A stretch of 12,238 nt of DNA. Origin: CAMCXE01 sp041179125. GTDB taxonomy: Bacteria > Pseudomonadota > Gammaproteobacteria > Pseudomonadales > Cellvibrionaceae. Position 1 is the first letter of the stretch; every line of letters begins with the position of its first letter. The notes under the pieces are model-generated. The model ran no database searches. It was not told where the DNA came from and saw only the letters and a list, made by a program, of their open reading frames with translations. A program made the translations under genes and the position numbers. Positions 7,763-12,238 of the stretch are shown piece after piece. The stretch lies in NCBI GenBank assembly GCA_041179125.1, contig JBEGTZ010000231.1, positions 1 to 12,238 of the forward strand, in the 5' to 3' direction.

Positions 7763-7880
7763 GGGCACCTCTGGAATTCACTGTTCGCGCTCAGTCGGTT
7801 ATTTATACCGCATAAATTCCCGCACTTCTGTGCGAAATGCCATGCGGTTATCACGAAAACTGAATTTTCGGAAGTTGCCC
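7763..7880. mobile_element. MITE-like element, copy 2
   Basis: This 118-base element has terminal inverted repeats GGGCACCTCTGGAATTCACT (left) and GGGCAACTTCCGAAAATTCA (reverse complement of the right end). It aligns along its length with 3016-3156, sharing the 16-mer ATTTATACCGCATAAA (7801-7816 here). It lacks about 20 bases present near the left end of copy 1, including most of a GC-alternating run. Target duplication is unclear; TAT at 7759-7761 and 7881-7883 is a candidate if the element begins one base earlier. It lies 99 bases before the MHYT start. Confidence 0.55.
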
Positions 7881-7885
7881 TATAC

Positions 7886-7927
7886 CCTAAACACCTTAAG
7901 TTGGGCGCCCAGCGTGAGGTTTTTAGG
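7886..7927. repeat. Near-symmetric 42-bp inverted repeat before the MHYT gene
   Basis: The outer arms CCTAAACACCT (7886-7896) and AGGTTTTTAGG (7917-7927) match at 10 of 11 positions. A perfect palindrome, TGGGCGCCCA (7902-7911), sits at the exact centre, and the connecting five-base segments pair partly. It abuts the MITE-like element and lies 52 bases before the chosen MHYT start. It could be an operator, a cruciform or an RNA hairpin. No T-run follows, so a terminator is less likely. Confidence 0.5.
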
Positions 7928-7979
7928 CTAACGTATTCTCTTGTCGACATCTTTCTACTTCTGGCCTCTAGGTGCCCCT

Positions 7980-8750
7980 ATGCACAGCGAACATACCTAC
8001 AATATTTTTCTCGTGGTTTTGTCTTTTTTAGTTTCGGTTTTTGGATCTTTTGTGGCGCTTACGCTGATACGGGCGGTACGCACCAGTGAGGCCAAAGCAA
8101 AATTGCCCTGGATTATCGCCGCCGCCTTTGCCTTGGGCGGCGGCGCCATTTGGACCATGCATTTTATTGGCATGTTGGCCTATGACATGGGGATGCCGGT
8201 TTCCTATAACGGGCCAATTACCTTGGCGTCTTTAATTATCGCCGTTGCGGTGGTGGGGCTTGGCATTTGGGTGGTGGGCTCGAACGATAAATCAACACCC
8301 CGCTTGATTATTGCTGGGGTGCTCACGGGGATTGGTGTGGCCAGTATGCATTACACCGGCATGGCGGCCATGAATGGAATGAGCAGCATGAGTTACGAAC
8401 CCTTTTGGTTTAGCGTGTCGATTGTTATTGCTTTGGTGGCCGCAACGGCGGCACTTTGGTTGGCGTTCCACCTTGAGGGGCAGCTTCAGTTGATGGGCGC
8501 CAGTATTGTTATGGGGATTGCGGTGTGTGGCATGCATTACACGGGAATGTACGGCATGTTAATGACCCACGACCCGAATGTTTTAGCCCAGCAAGAAGGC
8601 ATCAAACCCATGCAAATGGGTTTGATGATTTTTTGTTTTAGTATGCTTCTGTTGGTTTTAAGCCTCATTGCCGCACTGAGCCAGCTCAACCGCCGAATGT
8701 ACGAGGCTTTGGAAGCGGAAGATGACGATGAGGTCATCGCCCGCAGCTGA
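7980..8750 (+). CDS. Stand-alone MHYT-domain membrane sensor
   Basis: This 256-residue polytopic inner-membrane protein is almost entirely one MHYT domain. The three repeat motifs are WTMHFIGM (58-65), ASMHYTGM (121-128) and CGMHYTGM (183-190), each next to a hydrophobic span. About seven membrane segments are predicted by eye, the last near 211-233. MHYT domains are proposed to bind copper through the Met/His residues and to sense O2, CO or NO; this is a family-level hypothesis. Most family members carry a GGDEF, EAL, kinase or LytTR output, but here only a short acidic tail (about 20 residues) follows. The frame is open upstream to a TTG at 7941. I prefer the ATG at 7980 because AGGTG lies 5 bases before it and the family starts near MHSEHTYN. 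A partner protein must act as output. Confidence 0.9.
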   Translation: MHSEHTYNIFLVVLSFLVSVFGSFVALTLIRAVRTSEAKAKLPWIIAAAFALGGGAIWTMHFIGMLAYDMGMPVSYNGPITLASLIIAVAVVGLGIWVVGSNDKSTPRLIIAGVLTGIGVASMHYTGMAAMNGMSSMSYEPFWFSVSIVIALVAATAALWLAFHLEGQLQLMGASIVMGIAVCGMHYTGMYGMLMTHDPNVLAQQEGIKPMQMGLMIFCFSMLLLVLSLIAALSQLNRRMYEALEAEDDDEVIARS

Positions 8751-8776
8751 TTTTGCCCCTGTCCCAACTTCCTTCT

Positions 8777-8825
8777 GCGGTGCATTAGGTGCCCTCCTGC
8801 GAGTTCACCTAATGCCTCTCACCGC
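8777..8825 (+). terminator. Hairpin after the MHYT gene
   Basis: GCATTAGGTG (8782-8791) and CACCTAATGC (8806-8815) form a perfect 10-bp stem with a 14-base loop. The outer bases GCGGTG (8777-8782) and CACCGC (8820-8825) extend it past a four-base bulge. It begins 26 bases after the MHYT stop codon. No immediate T-run follows, so it may protect the transcript end or act as a weak terminator. Confidence 0.4.
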
Positions 8826-8983
8826 CTTCTTACCATCTTCCGTAAATCCCCTTCCAATTATTTCCACGCAAAAACACGGCCAGTTTGCGCTCTTTTTTTG
8901 GACTTTATTATCATTTTTTAACCCATTATTTAATACTAAATAACGGATAAGGCTTGCATAAAAACTAAGAATTCATCTAAATT

Positions 8984-9075
8984 CAACGGCGGCGGTTTGA
9001 ACCTGGAAACCGTTGTAGAGAAGTAATCCAGCGGAATTACTTCTCTTAGAAAACGTGAAATGGCACTCAAAGTGC
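8984..9075 (+). promoter_or_regulatory. Hairpin-rich leader before hoxX
   Basis: Three structures lie in a row. CGGTTT (8993-8998) pairs with AAACCG (9007-9012), or alternatively CAACGG (8984-8989) pairs with CCGTTG (9010-9015). AGAGAAGTAAT (9017-9027) pairs perfectly with ATTACTTCTCT (9036-9046), extended by CC/GG across one bulge. GCACT (9063-9067) pairs with AGTGC (9071-9075). The set ends 80 bases before the hoxX start and has no terminator T-run, so it looks like a regulatory 5' leader or an RNA-stabilising element. The AT-rich stretch 8890-8945 before it is a plausible promoter region. I cannot match the leader to a known riboswitch. Confidence 0.4.
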
Positions 9076-9155
9076 AAAATAATAAAAATGTAACAGGACT
9101 CCAGCAGCCTAGTTGCGCGCATTCCCAATTATTCGATGAAATCTAAGGAAACATC

Positions 9156-10874
9156 ATGAAAATTCTATTATTAGGTTCTGCATTCAGCGGCCTATGCCAA
9201 CGTGTTCTGCGTGAATTGGTATTAATGGGCCATCAAGTTGATCAGCACTATGGCATGAGTGAACCGCTGCTGCGTCAACAGTTGGCATCATTCCAGCCGG
9301 AATTAATTTTGTGCCCATTTCTTACGCATCGAATTCCCGATGATATTTGGCAGACGTACCGCTGCTTGGTGGTGCATCCGGGTATTGAGGGCGATCGCGG
9401 CCCCAGTGCTTTGGATTGGGCCATTCAGCAGCAAGCGGAGGAATGGGGCGTAACCCTCTTACAAGCGGATGCCGAAATGGATGCGGGCGCTATTTGGGGC
9501 AGCACGAATTTCCCCCTGCGTAAGGCCAGTAAAACCTCTATTTATAAGCGCGAAGTGAGCAGTGCGGCGGTTAACATGCTTAAAAAAGCCGTTAATGATT
9601 TTAATGACCCCAATTTTAAACCGCGCCCACTGGATTACAGTAATTCCTCCGTGCGCGGCAGTTTAATGCCCACTATGAAACAACCGGACCGCGCCATTAA
9701 TTGGCGGCTAGATTCCAGCACACATATCATCGCAACCATTAATGCCGCCGATACCACGCCTGGGGTATTAGATGAAATAGAAGGTATTCCCGCCCATATT
9801 TTTGCGGCGCAGTTTGAGCCGAACTTAAAAGGCGACCCAGGTGAAATTATTGCCCTTGCGCACGGAGCCATTTGTAAAGCAACCCATGATGGCGCTGTGT
9901 GGATTCGCCAAGCTAAAACCAAAGCCATTAGTGGCCTGGCAGCCTTTAAATTACCTGCTGAATACCTTGCCAAGCATATTTACAGCACGCAAAAAATTGC
10001 TGCGTTAAAGCAGGTGGGCTTAAAAGGCAGTTTTAATGATGTAGCGGTGAAATACCAAGATGAAGTGGCGTACGTTTATTTTGATTTTTATAACGGCGCA
10101 GCCAATACAGAGCAATGCCAACGCCTGCTTGAGTGTTTAAAAACAGTTAAAGCGGGGCCGAGTAAAATTATTGTCTTAATGGGCGGGGAGAATTTTTTCA
10201 GCAATGGAATTCATTTAAATACTATAGAGGCCGCAGCCAGCCCGTCTTTGGAATCCTGGCTGAATATTAATGCCATAGATGACGTAGTGCGGGAAATTAT
10301 TAATAGCCCCCAGCATGTATTTTTAGCTGCATTGCGTAACAACGCAGGCGCAGGTGGCGCGATTGTGGCGTTAGCGTGCGATAAAATTATCGGGCGCGAA
10401 GGGGTGGTGTTAAACCCGCATTATCAAAATATGGGTTTATTTGGTTCGGAATATTGGACCTATTTATTACCCAAACGCGTGGGTGCGGACATGGCGGCAA
10501 TTATTACGCGCCAATGCCAACCTATGTTAATGGCCGAGGCTTTAGATTTAAATTTAGTGGATGAATTATTTCAAGAAGATTGGCAGGCTTACCACGATCA
10601 ATTATCGCGTTTTGCTGAAGCGCTGTGCGAACCAAAAACGCTAGCATCTATTTTGCGTTATAAAAATGATGCGCGCCAAAAAGATGAAGCCATAAAACCA
10701 CTGGAAGACTATCGCGCTGAAGAATTATCAAAAATGCGGGCTATTTTTGATAACCCCCAAAGTTATTACCATGAGGCGCGGCGCAATTTTGTTTACAAAC
10801 AACCCCCACAAAAACCCTGCTGGGTGGACGCAAGCTCTTTGGTGCGTTGTGCTGATGCACTGCTTGAGCGGTAA
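9156..10874 (+). CDS. hoxX: HoxX/HypX: CO-forming hydrogenase maturation enzyme
   Basis: This 572-residue cytoplasmic fusion protein has the usual length for HoxX/HypX. The N-terminal formyltransferase domain (about 1-180) carries HPGIEGDRGPSALDWAI (74-90) and EMDAGAIW (107-114). His74 and Asp109 align with the catalytic His and Asp of methionyl-tRNA formyltransferase. A linker domain similar to the formyltransferase C-terminal domain covers about 180-270. The C-terminal enoyl-CoA hydratase-like domain (about 295-490) has the HoxX signatures SNGIHLN (349-355), NAGAGGAIVALACDK (396-410) and YQNMGLFGSEYWTYLLPKRVG (423-443). Family knowledge: formyl is moved from N10-formyl-tetrahydrofolate to CoA, and formyl-CoA is then split to CO for the NiFe-hydrogenase active site under aerobic conditions. 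TAAGGAA lies 5 bases before the ATG. No hydrogenase or hyp gene is in the window. Confidence 0.93.
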   Translation: MKILLLGSAFSGLCQRVLRELVLMGHQVDQHYGMSEPLLRQQLASFQPELILCPFLTHRIPDDIWQTYRCLVVHPGIEGDRGPSALDWAIQQQAEEWGVTLLQADAEMDAGAIWGSTNFPLRKASKTSIYKREVSSAAVNMLKKAVNDFNDPNFKPRPLDYSNSSVRGSLMPTMKQPDRAINWRLDSSTHIIATINAADTTPGVLDEIEGIPAHIFAAQFEPNLKGDPGEIIALAHGAICKATHDGAVWIRQAKTKAISGLAAFKLPAEYLAKHIYSTQKIAALKQVGLKGSFNDVAVKYQDEVAYVYFDFYNGAANTEQCQRLLECLKTVKAGPSKIIVLMGGENFFSNGIHLNTIEAAASPSLESWLNINAIDDVVREIINSPQHVFLAALRNNAGAGGAIVALACDKIIGREGVVLNPHYQNMGLFGSEYWTYLLPKRVGADMAAIITRQCQPMLMAEALDLNLVDELFQEDWQAYHDQLSRFAEALCEPKTLASILRYKNDARQKDEAIKPLEDYRAEELSKMRAIFDNPQSYYHEARRNFVYKQPPQKPCWVDASSLVRCADALLER

Positions 10875-10890
10875 ACGATGTCCTTGATCT

Positions 10891-10954
10891 AAAAAACCTC
10901 AATGACGCGATCGCGCCTTGGCCGCCCGTGTTATGCGCTCAACTGAGGTTTTTT
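10891..10954 (+). terminator. Terminator-like inverted repeat after hoxX
   Basis: AAAAAACCTCA (10891-10901) is the exact reverse complement of TGAGGTTTTTT (10944-10954), and pairing continues imperfectly inward. The loop of about 42 bases contains the palindrome GCGATCGC. The T-run at the end and its place 17 bases after the hoxX stop codon fit a rho-independent terminator, though the loop is long. By symmetry it could work on both strands. Its right arm contains repeat copy B. Confidence 0.55.
10935..10951. repeat. Dispersed 17-bp repeat, copy B
   Basis: GCGCTCAACTGAGGTTT is identical to 95-111. Downstream, TTAAACATCGCA follows, as TTAAATATCGCA does at copy A. Here the repeat forms the right arm of a terminator-like inverted repeat; copy A does not have the matching left arm next to it. 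Confidence 0.5.
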
Positions 10955-10999
10955 AAACATCGCAGGCTTTATTATTCACGCTTCTGCATGAGCTTTCGG

Positions 11000-11029
11000 T
11001 TGCCAATCCATGTCCCAGCTCATTAGAAT
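11000..11029 (+). promoter_or_regulatory. Sigma70-like promoter of the terC-type gene
   Basis: TTGCCA (-35, 11000-11005) and TAGAAT (-10, 11024-11029) each match the sigma70 consensus at five of six positions, with an 18-base spacer. Transcription would begin near 11036, giving a leader of about 130 bases before the GTG start. Confidence 0.45.
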
Positions 11030-11035
11030 CAGCGT

Positions 11036-11164
11036 CCCTTCGGCAACAAATACCGCCTAAATGTACACTCCAATTTGGTTTTCTCCCCTTGGGGCGAGCC
11101 GTAGTTACGCGTTTTGCCATTGGGCCATAAGGCCCACCATTCCGATACGGGAGGCTTTTTAACC
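11036..11164 (+). promoter_or_regulatory. Structured 5' leader of the terC-type gene
   Basis: The leader contains a perfect hairpin, TGGGCC-ATAA-GGCCCA (11121-11136). It is enclosed by AGCCGTA (11097-11103), which can pair with TACGG and GCT (11146-11150 and 11154-11156). That outer helix would sequester part of the GGGAGG ribosome site (11149-11154), suggesting translational control. TerC/YkoY-type genes are often under yybP-ykoY manganese riboswitches. The hallmark GGGGAGUA of that class is not present (GGGGCGAG is, 11091-11098), so I do not assign it. Confidence 0.4.
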
Positions 11165-12238
11165 GTGGAATGGCTCATGGATCCTACGGCCTGGTTGGGC
11201 CTTTTAACCCTGATTATTCTCGAAATAGTTCTGGGTATTGATAATCTTATTTTCATCGCCGTTCTGGCAGATAAACTCCCCCCCCATCAAAGAGAGCGCG
11301 CCCGCGTTATTGGCTTGAGCCTGGCGTTGGTGATGCGCTTAGGCTTGCTGGCGAGCATTTCCTGGCTGGTTACGCTGACCGAGCCATTTATAGAGGTGGC
11401 GGGGCGTGGAGTTTCTGGGCGCGATGTTATTTTGTTGTTCGGCGGGTTGTTTCTGCTATTTAAGGCCACCACCGAGCTGCACGAGCGCCTAGAAGGGCGC
11501 ATGCACCCAACACAAAAAGGCCCGAGTCGGGCTAAGTTTTGGCCTGTGGTGGTGCAGATTATTGTTTTGGATGCCGTGTTTAGCCTGGATGCGGTGATCA
11601 CCGCCGTGGGCATGGTGAGCCATTTATCCATCATGATGATTGCCGTTGTTATCGCAATGGTGCTGATGTTGTTGGGCAGCCGTGTGCTCACCCGGTTTGT
11701 CGAAAAACACCCCACCGTGGTGATGCTGTGTTTGGGGTTTTTGTTGATGATTGGCCTGAGCCTGTTGATGGAGGGTATGGGGTTTCATATTCCCAAGGCC
11801 TACCTGTACTGCGCCATTGGCTTTTCTGTTTTGATCGAATTATTCAACCAGATGGCGCGCTCCAACCGCACCCGCCACCTCATCGGCGAGCGCCCCCTGC
11901 GTGAGCGCACCGCCGAAGCCGTGTTAAACATGTTAGGCGGCAAACCGGACGCTGAAGAAGTCGGCGACGACTTTGCCGCCATCACGCAAGTGGAAAAAGA
12001 CGCCCCGGTGTTTGCCCAAGATGAGCGCGTGATGATTCGCGGCGTATTGCAATTGGCCGACCGCTCCGTGCAATCCTTAATGACCCCAAGGCCGGATTTA
12101 ATCTGGCTGGATGCCAACACCCCGCACGAGCAACTGCTCACCAAACTCGTAAGCTGCACCTATACACGCCTGCTGTTGTGCGATGGTGAATTGGACAAAA
12201 TGCTCGGCGTGGTAGAAACCCGCCGGGTGTTGGCGCAA
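11165..12238 (+). CDS. TerC/YoaE-type membrane protein with CBS domain, 3' partial
   Basis: The 358 codons present run off the right edge without a stop; E. coli YoaE has about 518 residues, so roughly 160 may be missing. The TerC membrane domain (about 1-235) shows the paired acidic motifs EIVLGIDNLIF (20-30; Glu20, Asp26) and LDAVFSLDAV (135-144; Asp136, Asp142), which are thought to serve metal-ion passage. A charged linker follows, then the start of a CBS domain near 303 (SLMTPRPDLIWLD, 304-316). Complete members end with a CorC/HlyC-type domain. I chose GTG at 11165 because GGGAGG lies 10 bases before it and the resulting N-terminus (MEWLMDPTAWLGLL) matches relatives. The ATG at 11177 would sit 22 bases away from that site. 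Relatives are linked to metal (Mn, tellurite) tolerance; the substrate here is unknown. Confidence 0.9.
   Translation, partial: MEWLMDPTAWLGLLTLIILEIVLGIDNLIFIAVLADKLPPHQRERARVIGLSLALVMRLGLLASISWLVTLTEPFIEVAGRGVSGRDVILLFGGLFLLFKATTELHERLEGRMHPTQKGPSRAKFWPVVVQIIVLDAVFSLDAVITAVGMVSHLSIMMIAVVIAMVLMLLGSRVLTRFVEKHPTVVMLCLGFLLMIGLSLLMEGMGFHIPKAYLYCAIGFSVLIELFNQMARSNRTRHLIGERPLRERTAEAVLNMLGGKPDAEEVGDDFAAITQVEKDAPVFAQDERVMIRGVLQLADRSVQSLMTPRPDLIWLDANTPHEQLLTKLVSCTYTRLLLCDGELDKMLGVVETRRVLAQ

Noticed and set aside
7284..7950. Small open frames of 61-103 codons on both strands in the intergenic region
   Set aside because: They cross palindromes, the terminator and the MITE-like repeat, and lack ribosome sites and recognisable motifs.
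7941..7979. TTG-initiated N-terminal extension of the MHYT protein
   Set aside because: No ribosome site fits the TTG. The ATG at 7980 has AGGTG at proper spacing and gives the usual family N-terminus.
7886..10954. Integron attC sites, suggested by inverted repeats with GTT-like ends at 7886-7927 and 10891-10954
   Set aside because: The paired core-site consensus (RYYYAAC with GTTRRRY) is not present in either, there is no integrase, and the genes are not arranged as cassettes.
11085..11160. Firm yybP-ykoY manganese riboswitch call
   Set aside because: The gene family and leader length fit, but the conserved GGGGAGUA and its partner loop could not be found.
11287..12159. Long minus-strand frames opposite the TerC-type gene
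   Set aside because: They are shadows of the plus-strand gene, whose protein has clear TerC and CBS motifs.

Overview
The window most resembles a chromosomal segment of a free-living gammaproteobacterium, probably from the Cellvibrionaceae or a nearby group. That placement is an inference from mid-range GC content, from the TerC/YoaE-type protein with its pseudomonad-like N-terminus, and from a gene order like the Pseudomonas pil-chp cluster. No rRNA or other phylogenetic marker is present to confirm it.

Left block (154-7158, minus strand): a five-gene chemosensory operon read right to left. It encodes a two-domain response regulator in the PilG position, a PilH-like single-domain receiver, a PilI/CheW-like adaptor, a PilJ-like methyl-accepting transducer, and a hybrid ChpA/PilL-like CheA kinase (Hpt - HATPase - CheW - receiver). 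The order matches pilGHI-J-chpA of twitching-motility systems, but the kinase is much shorter than P. aeruginosa ChpA. No methyltransferase (PilK/CheR) or methylesterase (ChpB/CheB) gene is present. Signal flow would be PilJ-like sensor to CheW-like coupling protein to kinase to the receivers. A small MITE-like element sits exactly between the transducer stop codon and the kinase gene.

Middle (7159-7979): about 820 bases without a convincing gene. The region holds the operon leader, two palindromic intergenic repeats, a strong plus-strand terminator, a stretch I cannot explain, a second copy of the MITE-like element, and a nearly symmetric 42-bp inverted repeat just before the next gene.

Right block (plus strand): a stand-alone MHYT-domain membrane protein (7980-8750), then a HoxX/HypX-type formyltransferase/enoyl-CoA-hydratase fusion (9156-10874) behind a hairpin-rich leader. 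After a terminator-like inverted repeat comes a TerC/YoaE-type membrane protein that runs off the right end. The TerC gene has a good sigma70-like promoter, a structured 5' leader and a GTG start. HoxX makes CO for assembly of NiFe hydrogenases, yet no hydrogenase gene is in view. MHYT domains are proposed sensors of diatomic gases, so the adjacency of the two is worth noting.

No tRNA, rRNA, CRISPR array or full-length insertion sequence was found.
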